Part shown: in pieces, positions 45,598-56,300 of the stretch
Layout of the letters: each line of letters starts with the position of its first letter
Numbering within the stretch: position 1 is the stretch's first letter
Source: Nilaparvata lugens
Taxonomy: Eukaryota > Arthropoda > Insecta > Hemiptera > Delphacidae
Direction: 5' to 3'
Assembly (NCBI RefSeq): GCF_014356525.2
Contig: NC_052518.1
Location: forward strand, 99,082,380-99,146,379
Length of the DNA stretch: 64,000 bases
The notes under the pieces: model-generated
Told to the model about the DNA's origin: nothing
Seen by the model: the letters and a program-made list of their open reading frames with translations, nothing else
Database searches by the model: none
Made by a program: the position numbers and the translations under genes

Positions 45598-45840
45598 CTC
45601 AATTCAATTCAATTTGATAATTCAATTTCATTTATTGCCAATTAGAATATTCAGAACATATTACAAACTTAATAATATGACATATCATTAAAAATATAAT
45701 TAAATAAACATAATTACTAATACATATACTTGAATAAAATATAAAATCTAGGCATCACCAGCAAAAAGAAAATCTTTGCCCGCTGGTGAGAGTTGCAAAA
45801 CAGTAAAAGAAAAACATAATATTGATACATAATATGACTG
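45598..45840 (-). mobile_element. LINE 3' end with ATTCA tail
   Basis: Begins with the tail complement TCAATTCAATTCAATTTGAT and contains CCAGCAAAAAGAAAATCTTT GCCCGCTGGTGAGAG, typical of a LINE 3' UTR hairpin. Confidence 0.55.
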
Positions 45841-46270
45841 GACTATGCTCTCAAATCACTCAAGATTCATCCACAAGTCATTATTCAGTCTATTGAGAAT
45901 GAATCCAAAGTGAATTCGAATGCATGCTCCATAATATTTCATAAAATAAAAAATATTTTATATTTTAAACAATAACTTCAGTTTGCAAGTCGTCATCTTA
46001 GTACAAAACCTTGATGAAATATATAGCAGTTCGTGATGGATCAAAAAAATTAAGAGAGTTTACATCACATGATTTTTGTTTGAAATATTCATTATTTGGT
46101 TCTTGTTTTCTATGTTTTTGGTGAGAATGTTTTGTTGTTTAGGTGATGAGTAATGGTAATTCGAATAGAATATTTCGTTAGAGAGATTTGTTAAGATTAT
46201 GATAGTAACAGAGATTATGATAGTATTGAGAAGAATAAATTCAAATGGACATGTTTGGAATCTTCTTAGT

Positions 46271-46424
46271 GCCGGTTGCACAAAAGCCGGTTAAATTTTA
46301 ATCGTGATTAAATCCTCGAGAACCAATCAGAGAAGCCGTTTCATCAAAAAGGTCTTCTCTGATTGGTTCTCGTGAAATTAATCACGGTTAAGATTTAACC
46401 TGTTTTTGTGCAACCGGGCCTCAG
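46271..46424. mobile_element. Fold-back MITE, GCCGGTTGCACAA family
   Basis: The arms GCCGGTTGCACAAAAGCCGG TTAAATTTTAATCGTGATTA and the inverse TAATCACGGTTAAGATTTAA CCTGTTTTTGTGCAACCGGG CC surround a 10-nt centre (AAAGGTC region). One arm also occurs at 30353-30435. Confidence 0.95.
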
Positions 46425-46499
46425 TCTCGTGTATGAAGCCAGCAGTTATTGAAGAATTATGATAGATTATGATAGTATTAAGGAGAATAAATTCAAATA

Positions 46500-47320
46500 T
46501 ACATGATTGGAATCATCGTCCAATATCAAGCCTCCAATTTTTTGAAGTTTTTTATTCTTGTAACTAGGGGGCATCAAGCCTCCAATTTCTTGAAGTTTTT
46601 CATTCGTGTAACAAGGGAATCACTACAATCAAAGGAATTCAAAAAGCGAGAGACTGATAGAATCCTAGAAGATAGAATGGCGAAAACGTTGAAACACTTC
46701 AAGAACTCTCCTCTTCGCCACAAGGCTCTTTTTAATCTCCTTTCTTCTTTTTCTTCTTCTCCATCTCCTTTGCGTCGAACTTGTTAAGAGTGTCAGTGCC
46801 GGAGAAAGGGAAGAAGAATAAGAAGAAGAGGAAGGTGAAGCGTCCAGATTAATTTCAGGAAGGTTTTCAGCTCTTTTCATTCTTGCAGTCGCCTACAGAT
46901 AAGGGCTGACAAAAGCCGTTCATTAAATCCTATGCTCTCTTTGCCAGTCTCAAGATTTCCTCCTTCCTTAATAAAATTAAAGCCTCCTTTTCCACGCTGT
47001 CCCGGAAAATGCTATTACCAGGTAGGCATGTTCAATAGTGCCGATTCAAGCAGTAAATGAGCAGTAAGGTTGCCCTTTTCAACTACAAGCTGGTAGTTTG
47101 TGTTTCATAAGAACACCAGTAAATAAGTTACAATTAGCGAGAGAAAATATCCCTCGCAATATAAAGTTTCAATTCAGCGACCTTAAAATCGTTTGAGAAA
47201 GGCAATTTCATCAACTAATAATATTACTAGAAAGCAATCAAAGTTTGGAAATTCATTAGTTCTCCACTGATACTGTATTAACAACACTGTTGAAACTGTT
47301 GTCTGTTTGTTGGGTTTGGA
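46500..47320. other. Unassigned DNA with a short direct repeat
   Basis: 46526-46545 and 46575-46594 share CAAGCCTCCAATTT and TTGAAGTTTTT. 46640-47040 is less AT-rich and not repeated elsewhere in the window; open frames are serine- or lysine-rich and look fortuitous. Confidence 0.35.
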
Positions 47321-47432
47321 TGAGGGGAACGTCACTTATGGGGGGCGGGAAGGGGTTTCTTGGGTTTCTAGGGGGCGGCATAGGGTTAGGGGGGAGAAAT
47401 TTAGTTTCATTCTCGGGGGGGGGGGGTTTAGT
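47320..47432 (+). other. G-tract cluster, potential G-quadruplex
   Basis: Seven or more runs of three to twelve G on the plus strand, including GGGGGGCGGG and a 12-G run at about 47417-47428. Structure is inferred from sequence only. Confidence 0.5.
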
Positions 47433-47549
47433 GTCACTATTATTGAAATGTCAACAAGCTTAACCGATCTGTGCAAGTACTGCGAAATATTTATATATGC
47501 CTATTCCTACCTTAGACTCATTCTCGCACACAGGCAGTAATGCCTCTGC

Positions 47550-47747
47550 GAGAGTAAATATTTCTTAATATTATCTCTTATATTTCTTACTGTTTCTTAT
47601 ATTTGTATATTTGCTGTCATTTCTGTGGTGCTGACATTGTCTTATTTTTATTGTAAAGTGTATTCTTATTTTATGATGTAGGCTACCACTGTGATTGCTT
47701 TTACGACTTATGAAATAAATAACTTTTGAATTGAATTGAATTGTTAT
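47550..47747 (+). mobile_element. LINE 3' end with TTGAA tail
   Basis: GACTTATGAAATAAATAACT followed by TTTGAATTGAATTGAATTG, the pentamer tail seen at several LINE ends here. Confidence 0.55.
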
Positions 47748-48289
47748 TTGTGCAACTAGTGCGCAAAGTGACAGTTTGCTGCACCGAAAGAAACGTTTAC
47801 GCACGAGCCGTAGGCGAGGGCGGAATGGTTTCTTGAGTGCAGCAGAGGAAATTTGCTCACGTATTTCACATTAAACTTTTCCTACAGTTACTATTGAATA
47901 TGAGAAGTGGTTGATTATGGGTAAAATCATAGCTGGAATCCATCAATGTTTGTCTATATAATTTTGTTATTAATAACAACTTTAATTCATTTCAAACTTG
48001 ATAATCCAATTGAAAATTAATAATCGATAATTTATTCAAATTAACAATTGAATTAATCCAATTAATTTTAAAATTTAAATGATTGCGAGTGAATATTAAT
48101 TTCTAAATAATTTTTCAACCAATCAATTTATGAATTAAAAAAATATTATTTGAAATAATGAATGATTAACAATATTCAAAATGTATAATTCAATTAGTTC
48201 TCATTTTCATTTATTTGAAAATCAGAAAAAATATAGATAGAACAAATTCGCATTCAAAATACACGCCAACAATGTCAACAGCTGATTGG

Positions 48290-48500
48290 GATGGCTGCAA
48301 GATAATACGCAAAGTATTAAGGGTACGCAAAGTGATACTTTGCGCACTAGAGCGGAAAAGTGATTTTTTGCATTGTGTAACCATAACCAGTGCAAAAATG
48401 GTCACTTTTCAAGGTAACTGTAGGAAAAGTGATTTTTTGCGTTGTGTAACCAGTGAAAAAATGGTCACTTTTCAAGGTAACTGTAAAAAAAGATTATTTA
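48290..48500. repeat. Tandem pair around GTGATTTTTTGCRTTGTGTA
   Basis: AAAAGTGATTTTTTGCATTG TGTAACC ... ATGGTCACTTTTCAAGGTAA CTGTA repeats at 48425-48489. GTCACTTTT also inverts AAAAGTGA, giving hairpin potential. Confidence 0.75.
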
Positions 48501-48531
48501 TCATGATAAAAATTATCATGTACCCTTTATT

Positions 48532-48630
48532 TTAACACAACTAGTTTCAACTCTTCCAAAGCCATTTCCTAGTGTAAATGGCTTAAAAATGGTTCTTGGA
48601 GAGTTGAAACTAGTTGTGTTAAAATAATAA
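48532..48630. repeat. Fold-back MITE, TTTTAACACAACTAGTTTCA
   Basis: The 30-bp arm TTTTAACACAACTAGTTTCA ACTCT is mirrored by GAGTTGAAACTAGTTGTGTT AAAA, with an inner pair GCCATTTCC/AAATGGC. Confidence 0.9.
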
Positions 48631-49289
48631 TTTGATAATTTGTATAGTGCTTCAATAGTCATTAGTCCTAAAAAGAGGAGAGAATATTATTTATCATTAT
48701 ACGATGAACAAAACCAAGTAGATGAAACGATAATGTGAGATCGTAATGCCTCATAATGCAATCACTATAATTGGTCAAACATTTTTTTTTATAATTTAGC
48801 AAGTAGTATTTTTGTTTTGTCCAATCATAGTGATTCATAATACAAATGGTAGATATTGATTCAATGATACAGGTCATATTTCAAACCTTGAAATATATCA
48901 GTTCGTGATAGATCAATAAATTCAAGAAAATTTATATCACAGGTATTTGTAGAGAATATTTATGATTTGGTTCTCGTTTTTTTTTTTTGTTTATGTGAGG
49001 TTAATTCAAATAGTTTCAGAGCATATTTTGTTGGAGAATTCGTTGTTGATTCTATAGAAACAATCCATATTGAATGAAAACGACTTAATTATCAAAACCA
49101 CTAATTTATTGAAACAATTTGAAATATCAGTATAGATTTTTACACCATTATCAACCTCTAGTAGTTGATAATTATGTCGCAATAATTTAGTCGATAGTTA
49201 AGTCGTAGTTATCTCTAGTAATTGATAATTATGTTGCAATAATTTAGTTGATAATTAAGTTGCAATAAAATAAGTGAAAGATTAAAAAA

Positions 49290-49560
49290 TTGAGCAGCAG
49301 AATTTATAGTTTGGATGAAGCCCTACGATTGGCTCAGTTAGATAACAAATGAGAACGACTTGATATTGTCAGAAACACAAATTTGAGATATTAGTTTCGG
49401 TTGTTACACCATTATCAATCTCTAGTAAACTGAAAAATGAAAGCAGCAGAATATATATAGTATGAATGAAGCCCTACGATTAGCTATTAGTTGTCGACCA
49501 ATGAAGGTTGAGCTCTACTGTCATTGGTCGAGACTATAGACACGCCCGAGTATTCCAAAT
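49290..49560 (-). repeat. Dispersed repeat B, copy 3
   Basis: Includes AGCAGAATATATATAGTATG, TGTCGACCAATGAAGGTTGA, GCTCTACTGTCATTGGTCGA GACTATAGACACGCCC. Followed at 49560-49930 by threefold repeats of GTATTTTCGTGTTTACTGGT TTTCAAAT. Confidence 0.7.
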
Positions 49561-49609
49561 ATGGTCATGAGAACTGATGAACAACCAATGAGTAGAAACT
49601 TGCTGACAA

Positions 49610-49940
49610 AACCAAATGTATAATATTACATAGGGTTTCTGTATTTTCGTGTTTACTGGTTTTCAAATTGCATATTCTTCCTGTCTCTTAACATTATCCA
49701 TCCAAATGAAAAGTAACTTAGTAACTAACAAAACCAAATAATAATACTATTGAAAAGGATTTCTGTATTTTCGTGTTTACTGGTTTTCAAATGGTATATT
49801 CTTCCTGTGTCTTAATATTATCCATCCAATGAAAAGGAACTTAGTAACTAACAAAACCAAATGTATAATATTAAAAAGGATTTCTATATTTCCGTGTTCA
49901 CTGGTTTTAAAATGGTATATTCTTTCATTCAGTCTCTTAA
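49610..49940. repeat. Tandem repeat, three units of about 120 bp
   Basis: Each unit runs AACTTAGTAACTAACAAAAC CAAAT, then ATTTCTGTATTTTCGTGTTT ACTGGTTTTCAAAT, then TATTCTTCCTGTCTCTTA. Confidence 0.85.
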
Positions 49941-50029
49941 TTATTATCAATTTGGTACTATTAGTATTTCTCTTCATTGGTTTTTATATCAGTTCTCATG
50001 ATCATATTTTGGAGCACTTGAGCGTGTCT

Positions 50030-50245
50030 TGTCATGATCAATAACAGTAGAGCTCAATGTTCATTGGTCGACAACTAAGAGACAATCGTGGAGCTTCATT
50101 CACACTATATATTCTGCTGCTTTCACTTTTCAGTTTACTAGAGATTGATAATGGTGTAACAACCGAGACTATTATCTCAAATTGTTGTGATAAAATTGTG
50201 GTTCTGACAATATCAAGTTGTTTTCATTTGTTATCTAACTGAGCT
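50030..50245 (+). repeat. Dispersed repeat B, copy 4
   Basis: GTAGAGCTCAATGTTCATTG GTCGACAACTAAG ... ACTAGAGATTGATAATGGTG TAACAACCGA ... ATATCAAGTTGTTTTCATTT GTTATCTAACTGAGC. Confidence 0.75.
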
Positions 50246-50310
50246 ATCTCAGAAATTGTAGTGACAACAGATAGCTGTTAGTTATTGAAATAATGGGACT
50301 TTGAATACAT

Positions 50311-50484
50311 ATTAAGGTGCTTACAGATATATGCGCCGCGAACATGAGCAATTCGCTTTTAATCAGCTGACTAGATCTGTATTTTTACAGAAACGGTAAG
50401 ATATAGATATAAAAAGCTTGGCATCAGCTGATTAAAAGTGAATTGCTCATGTTCGCGGTGCGTAAATCTGTACGCACCTTAAGA
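50311..50484. mobile_element. Fold-back MITE, AGGTGCGTACAGA family
   Basis: The arms TTAAGGTGCTTACAGATATA TGCGCCGCGAACATGAGCAA TTCGCTTTTAATCAGCTGA are mirrored at 50420-50484 with a few mismatches. Sister of 19215-19390. Confidence 0.93.
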
Positions 50485-50544
50485 TATCATATTATCATGT
50501 TAGATTACACGAAAACCACTTTATTTGTCTTGTTTATAGAGAAT

Positions 50545-50690
50545 AAAATCATAATTATTATTAAACGAAAATCCAAATTAAATGCTGTAATTCACCCCGA
50601 AGACTTCTGCTACTGCAAATATTGGCAACAGGGTAAACAGCTAGATGGATTTTCGTTTAATAATAATTATTAATTCATTAGCATTTGAAT
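50545..50690. mobile_element. Truncated copy of the GACTTCTGCTACTGCAAATA fold-back
   Basis: One arm (AAACGAAAATCCAAATTAAA TGCTGTAATTCACCCCGAAG) is joined directly to the terminal GGATTTTCGTTTAATAATAA, so the inner arms and loop are deleted. Confidence 0.85.
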
Positions 50691-50724
50691 GATCGCAAAA
50701 TCACAGTAATTTCCATCAATAAAA

Positions 50725-51065
50725 TCATAACATGTGATAGACTAACAGCTTGATTGTATGGGAAGAGATTTTGTGGTATTTCTCCATACTTGAAAGAATA
50801 AGACGTTGATATTGTCAATACCACTATATTTGTTAAAAATCAATTTGAATTACGGAACCAGGTTTCATGTAACATTCCATCAGTTCAGCGTAAGATCTGA
50901 TAGGTGTTGTCATGAAACCTGATTCTGTAATTTAAATTGATTTTTAACAAAAAATAAGTGGTATTGACAACATCGACGTCTTATTCTTACAATATTATAA
51001 ATACCACAAAATATCTTCCCATACAATCAAGCTGTTAATTAGTCTATCACATGATATGATTATAT
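50725..51065. mobile_element. Large fold-back, about 155-bp arms
   Basis: Outer arms ATCATAACATGTGATAGACT AACAGCTTGATTGTATGGGA and inner AAAAATCAATTTGAATTACG GAACCAGGTTTCATG are mirrored at 50918-51065. Confidence 0.9.
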
Positions 51066-51310
51066 TCTCTGTAACCAAGATAAATAATGTAGCTTTCGTG
51101 TAAATAAATAAATATAATTTTATTGCTGCTCAACATCACAATAGTTATGAACAACGTCAGAAATTATTGTTTAGCAAACATAGTCAACCTATATTATAAC
51201 ATGGAGGGTTAATGTAAGAAACACCAGTCTAAATAACATACACGTAAAATATTACATAGAAGGAATAACATGAAATTATGAAATGAACATGAAATAACAT
51301 GTAATAGCAT

Positions 51311-51935
51311 TAAGGCTGTGCAAAGGCTAAAAAAAACTTTCTACTGGTGATATTACTATCAAGCTATCAAAATTAAAAAGTTTTCCCAGGAAAACATTTT
51401 TTTCCGATCATTACTTTTTCAGATATGAGTGCCTAAATTTTAAATTTTTGGGACAGAACATTTCAAGTTTGGTAAGAGATAAATCCATGAGATTTAGAAG
51501 ATAGATTCTTCATGGTATTGTTGATCTGATAAAACAAAATTTTTGAAAATATCAATTTTTGAGAAAGTTATTCGATTTACTAGGAATGACCAAAAATAAC
51601 TTTTACTTGAGTTATTTTCGGTCATTTTTTGTTAATTCAATAACTTTCTCAAGAATTAAGATTTTCAGAAAAGTTTTGTCTTACTAGATCAACAATACTA
51701 TGAAGAATCTATCCTCTAAATCTCATGGATTTATCTCTTACCGAATTTGAAATGTTCTGTCCAAAAAATTAAAACTTTAGGCGCACATATTTCAGAAAGT
51801 AATGATTGGAAAAAATGTTTTCCTGAGAAAACTTTTTCATTTTGATAGCTTGATAATCTTGATATTATACAAATCGAAAAACTTCAAAAAATATCACCAG
51901 TAGAAAGTTTATTTTTAGCCTTAGCACAGCCTTAA
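51311..51935. mobile_element. Near-perfect palindromic element, copy 1 (625 bp)
   Basis: Arms of about 300 bp starting TAAGGCTGTGCAAAGGCTAA and including TCCGATCATTACTTTTTCAG, TGGGACAGAACATTTCAA, GAGAAAGTTATT are mirrored completely, with a centre near 51600-51620. No ORF spans it. A second copy is at 61942-62578. Confidence 0.95.
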
Positions 51936-52039
51936 GACATTTCTTCATATATCCAATATGTATTCAAAATTAACAACTAAACGTTATCAAGGTTTTCTAT
52001 CAATTTAGGTCCTCGTTTTTATTAGCAAGGACCTCGTTG

Positions 52040-52440
52040 AAATGTTCACTTGCAGCGGTTATCAAGTGCTTAAGTAGCAAGGAAGGGCTGGTCCTTTGAC
52101 AAGAGGAAGAGTTCAAGAACAAGAAAGCGCAGCGAAGAAAGAAGAGGGAGCATTTAATTTCCTGAGAGAGCGACCGATAAGCTGTGTGGCAAAGGATAGG
52201 ACATGGAGTGAGAAAAAAGTTGTTAATAATAGGACGATAATGTCGGAACGGAGCGGCGGCAAGTGGTAATTATCGTCTTAAAATTTAATATCGCGTAAAC
52301 AGCGAGCCACCACTGAAAAGATGCTCCAGCTACCCTAATAATTAAACGCCTGTTTACCGCGGTTGCATCTCTTTTTCTAATTAACAATGCCCTTGCCTTT
52401 TGCGACAATTGTAACCATCCTTGCGCATCTGCCAGCTAAT
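52040..52440. other. Non-repetitive block, candidate conserved non-coding element
   Basis: Less AT-rich than neighbours, no other copy in the window, no recognisable protein, and contains compact motif-rich sequence such as TAATTAAACGCCTGTTTACC GCGG and TCTTTTTCTAATTAACAATG (homeodomain-like TAATTA cores). Regulatory function is inference. Confidence 0.35.
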
Positions 52441-52768
52441 CTTTATCACCAGCGTTTTTTTTCACTTCTCGTTAAAAGTTGTACGAATACCCCGCTAGCT
52501 GCTACTGATTTCAATTTCACGATGCACTGATTGCCTGTTATGGGTACGATTTCAGTTCCGCTTGTGCCCATCCTACTGATTGAGAACTTACTGATTTTAC
52601 ATACTGAAAAGTCTCTTGAAACATACAGTTCCAATAGCTCTAAGAGAGACATTCAACAGTTTTAGTACTTTAATTACGCAGTTCTTTGCCACTAATTTGA
52701 AATCCACGACTAACGGAGAGCAACGATTTCCTGAGAAACGCTCATATAAGATTAACTAATAGAAACGA

Positions 52769-53110
52769 TTGATTGATTGAATACTTTATTCATGTAGATT
52801 ACAACAATATATACTGGCTTATACACTTATATACAATAGCTTACAATACAGCTTAAAATTATAGATGAATTTACATAATATAGACTAGGAAAATTATTAT
52901 TGAACTGTATATGATATGAAAAAAGCAATTTGTGATAACTATAGATAATATTGTTATGCATCTACATAAATTGGCGGAGCTTTGGACATATCAATGTCCA
53001 TTCTTCGGAAAGAATATTCAAAATATCTTCCCACTAACTCTCTACCAAAATGTTAATTTCATTAATTCAACTAAGGATTTATTTATAAATGGAAAATATT
53101 GTAAAAGTAT
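52769..53110 (-). mobile_element. LINE 3' end, family D
   Basis: Starts TTGATTGATTGAATACTTTA TTCATGTAGATTACAACAAT and contains AAATTGGCGGAGCTTTGGAC and CCATTCTTCGGAAAGAATAT. Further copies at 60336-60625 and 60828-61125. Confidence 0.75.
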
Positions 53111-53379
53111 TAATTAATTAATATGAATATTTAAGAGAAAAAAACAGAAAATTAGAACGATGATAGAAAACCTTGATAACGTTTAGATGCTAATTTTGAA
53201 TAAATATTGGATACCTGAAGGAACGTCTCAATGCTCCATAGCCATTACACAACAGATTATTTTCTATTTACCTTGTTACAGATATCTGTAACAAGATTAT
53301 TCATCTTACAGAGAATATAATCATAACATGTGATAGACCAACTAACAGCTGTCTGATGTAACTACAATATCCAAGATAG

Positions 53380-53560
53380 CTCAGTCAGATAATTAATGAA
53401 TACTTCTTGATATTGTCAAAACCAATAATTTATTAAACAATTTGAGATACGAGTTTCGGTTGGTACACCATTATCAATCTAAACTGAAAGCTGCACAAAA
53501 CTGAAATCTAACTGATTAGCAGCAGAATTATAGTGTGGGAGGAGCCCTGGAGAAGTTTGA
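53380..53560 (-). repeat. Dispersed repeat B, copy 5
   Basis: TAATGAATACTTCTTGATAT TGTCAAAACCAATAATTTAT ... GGTTGGTACACCATTATCAA TCT ... AGCAGCAGAATTATAGTGTG GGAGGAGCCC. Confidence 0.75.
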
Positions 53561-53869
53561 AAAGCACATATAAAACTAATAGAAGGATTGAAAACAAATT
53601 CATGATTTTATTTAAACAAAGAGGAAACCTGCAGCTATCATAATATTTCATACAACAGACGAATATTTGAAATGACATCATCATCATCATCCTTCCCATT
53701 ACGCACGCCCAAGTCTATAGCTTATCTGGGAATCTAGGCAATAGGCCTACCCTCAGAAATGAAAAATAAATTAGTTTTAAAGCTAGGTTACTGCTGAGAG
53801 TATACTATGTAACATTGCTATAAAACAGATGGAATTCAATAGAGAATGCATTTATTCAAATGCTAATAT

Positions 53870-54245
53870 ATAATTATTATTTAACGAAAATCCCAAATAG
53901 ATGCTGCAAATCACCCAGAAGACTTCTGCTACTGCAGACATTGACAACAGGGTTAACAGCTAGATGGAAATTCGATGAGAACTACTATCCAAAAATTAGT
54001 TGCCAGCCCGGGAATCGAACCCGGTACCTCCCAATTGCTAGTCAGGAATGCTTACCCTTACACCAAACTGACAATCTCTGGATAGCAGCGCTCATTTTAT
54101 ACGAAGCCATAGCGGCCAACCAGTTTACAGATGGAATTAAATAGAGAATGCATTTATTCAAATGCTAATTAATATATAATTATTAAATCACCCGGGGTGA
54201 TTTGCAGCATTTATTTGGGATTTTCGTTAAATAATAATTATCGCT
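53870..54245. mobile_element. Fold-back element with a tRNA-like centre
   Basis: Outer arms TTTAACGAAAATCCCAAATA GATGCTGCAAATCACCC and the inverse GGGTGATTTGCAGCATTTAT TTGGGATTTTCGTTAAATAA match the family at 13774-14094. Between them lie a tRNA-like segment (54000-54075) and a duplicated GGAATTNAATAGAGAATGCA TTTATTCAAATGCTAAT phrase (53830 and 54135). Confidence 0.85.
53999..54076 (-). tRNA. tRNA-like pseudogene / SINE head
   Basis: The minus strand reads TGTCAGTTTGGTGTAAGGGT AAGCATTCCTGACTAGCAAT TGGGAGGTACCGGGTTCGAT TCCCGGGCTGGCAAC. Acceptor strands TGTCAGT and GCTGGCA pair (with G-T pairs) and the T-arm CCGGG-TTCGATT-CCCGG is perfect, including the B-box GGTTCGATTCC. The anticodon stem is poorly paired, so a functional tRNA is unlikely. 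It is more likely part of a tRNA-derived SINE captured in the fold-back. Confidence 0.5.
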
Positions 54246-54342
54246 ATAAAATATTTACTAATAAATTCTTTACTCTCTGGGAGAATAGAATAGAATAAAA
54301 TGACTTGTTTATTTTTGTAGACGTGGCGAAGTTTGGAGTAGA

Positions 54343-54463
54343 GAATATAGAAGGTAATTTATGAATATAGAAGGTAATTTATGAATATAGAAGGTAATTT
54401 ATGAATATAGAATGTAATTTATGAATATAGAAGGTAATTTATGAATATAGAAGATAATTTCAT
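54343..54463. repeat. Minisatellite, period 20 bp, six units
   Basis: GAATATAGAAGGTAATTTAT repeated with minor changes. Confidence 0.97.
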
Positions 54464-54479
54464 AGCAATGTTAAATTGT

Positions 54480-54960
54480 ATACTTTCTGAGAGACAGTAA
54501 GTTTTTTTTTGCTGAGAACGGCCATCCACGTTTTACATAGCTAAACCACCAAAAGAAAGAGGTGACAAATCGAAAATCGGCAAAAAATCGCTTGACATTT
54601 AGTGGCCAATAATTGCGGCGTTAATTTTACGACAGCCGTTGTTATTTTGTGCGGGTGAAAAAATGAACTTTATTGTTTACAAATTAAAAAGGGCAATCAA
54701 TAGCCGTTTAGGCTAGAGATCTGTGACCGATTAACAAGGCAGCATGTCGATACGTCGGTGCTAACATGTACGCTTATGATTGATGGCTTTAGCATGCTGC
54801 ACGTGTGAGAGACCTCGCACCTGTTACGGTGACCCCCCTGCTAGCCGCAACATGCTAACCACACTCAAAAAACCTCAGCAATCATTGATTACAAGGCCCA
54901 CTGCCATACTGTATTGAGCAAAATATTCAGCGTGAGAATGGAGCACCCACAAGAAGTCGT
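54480..54960. other. Non-repetitive block, candidate conserved non-coding element
   Basis: Not repeated in the window, less AT-rich, no long open frame. Includes GACATTTAGTGGCCAATAAT TGCGGCGTTAATTTTACGAC and AGCATGCTGCACGTGTGAGA (an E-box CACGTG). It looks like selected non-coding DNA, but this cannot be shown without comparison. Confidence 0.35.
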
Positions 54961-55082
54961 AGATCTCAGATCTCAATCATAAAGTTATTTTTCAGAATTT
55001 AGCACCTAGGACCTAGTTGGAGATTAAAAAGCTATTCTATTTTTTTAAATTTAATTTATGAGAATAAGAATAATGTTGACTA

Positions 55083-55658
55083 TAGTGAGGTCTACGTTAT
55101 AATGGTAGTGGAGAAAGATAGGGGAGCAACGTTGCCGATCCTCTGTCTTGTCAATACCTTCTGTAGACGGTAGGTGATGTAGGTTTATTGATGTCATATT
55201 AACTGTTAATTTCCGTTGAAAATGATAAAATATATATTTTATTTAGCGAGAAATTATATTTTTTATATAATTTAATAGTTTTTTCCATCATTAATTTAGC
55301 ATCTAGGACATAGTTGGAGATTAAAAAACTGTTCTATTTTTACTTCAATTTATAAGAATATTGTTGACTATGGCAGTGGAGAAAGATAGGGGAGCAACGT
55401 TGCCGATCCTCTGTCTTGTTCATTACCTTCTATGGACGGTAGCTGATATAGGTATATTGATGTCATATTAACTGTTCATTTTCGTTGAAAATGATAAATA
55501 ATATATTTTATTTATTCTGTCGATTAATTATCAATTCTACATTGTTAAAAGACGATCTGGCATCAGAGCAAAGCAAGAGATCCGCTTTGTTGAATGATAG
55601 ACAAGGATAGCAATACCATTGCTAATCAAACACTGCCATTATAACGTGGACCTCACTA
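55083..55658 (+). mobile_element. TAGTGAGG-type MITE with internal duplication
   Basis: Both family ends are present (TAGTGAGGTCTACGTTATAA and CATTATAACGTGGACCTCAC TA). The left subterminal block GGAGAAAGATAGGGGAGCAA CGTTGCCGATCCTCTGTCTT is present twice (55107 and 55377), a 270-bp internal tandem duplication. Confidence 0.9.
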
Positions 55659-55659
55659 A

Positions 55660-56095
55660 AGCAGGTAACCCGTGCTCCGCAAGGGTCTATTTTGAAAGTT
55701 GACAAACAGAAAACTTGACGTGATGAAATCTTAAAGAATTGAAAATAGGCCTATAACTATCCTCGGTTAATTAATAATTTATATGCAAAATTTCAAGTTA
55801 ATCAGTCCAGTAGTTCAGCGTCAAACATAATTTTCCTATCCCGTACTACTTTTAAAAGCCATTTTTTTCTTTATTATAGTTGATCGAGCGAAGTGAGGTC
55901 TAAGAGTCAAGTCGACGCTTTGGCATTTCTCTTAATGTTTAAATGTTTGAATGTTTAAATGTTCATATGTTGCGCATTTACGACGAAACGCGGTAATAGA
56001 TTTTTATGAAATTTGACAGGTATGTTACTTTTTTACTTGCGCGTCGACGTATATACAAGGTTTTTGGAAATTTTGCATTTCAAGGATAATATATA
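55660..56095. repeat. Decayed repeat with GAGCGAAGTGAGGTCTAAGA
   Basis: TTGATCGAGCGAAGTGAGGT CTAAGAGTCAAGTCGACG resembles 42817-42850 in a shorter form. Contains short ATGTTTAAATGTTTGA repeats near 55940. Confidence 0.5.
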
Positions 56096-56099
56096 AGGA

Positions 56100-56300
56100 A
56101 AAAGGAGCCTCCTTCATACGCCAATATTTGAGTGAAAATCAGACTATAGAATTATTCATCATAAATCAGCTGACAAGTGATTACACAGATGTGTGGAGAA
56201 GCCAGTCTATTGCTGTATTCCCATAAGGTATATAGTTTCAATCAGGTAGTTGTGGATGAGAATACTGCGTGAGGTCTACTGTTCACAGAACTACTAGTAC
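56100..56300 (-). repeat. Dispersed repeat C, partial copy 3
   Basis: AAGGAGCCTCCTTCATACGC CAATATT ... AATTATTCATCATAAATCAG CTG ... GAGGTCTACTGTTCACAGAA CTACTAGT is the reverse complement of the two ends of repeat C, with the middle deleted. Confidence 0.75.

Noticed and set aside
46271..46424. CRISPR-like or regulatory hairpin
   Set aside because: A known type of insect fold-back MITE; a second half-copy is at 30353. No direct-repeat/spacer pattern anywhere in the window.
53999..54076. Functional tRNA
   Set aside because: The anticodon stem does not pair and the segment is embedded in a fold-back element; listed as tRNA-like pseudogene only.
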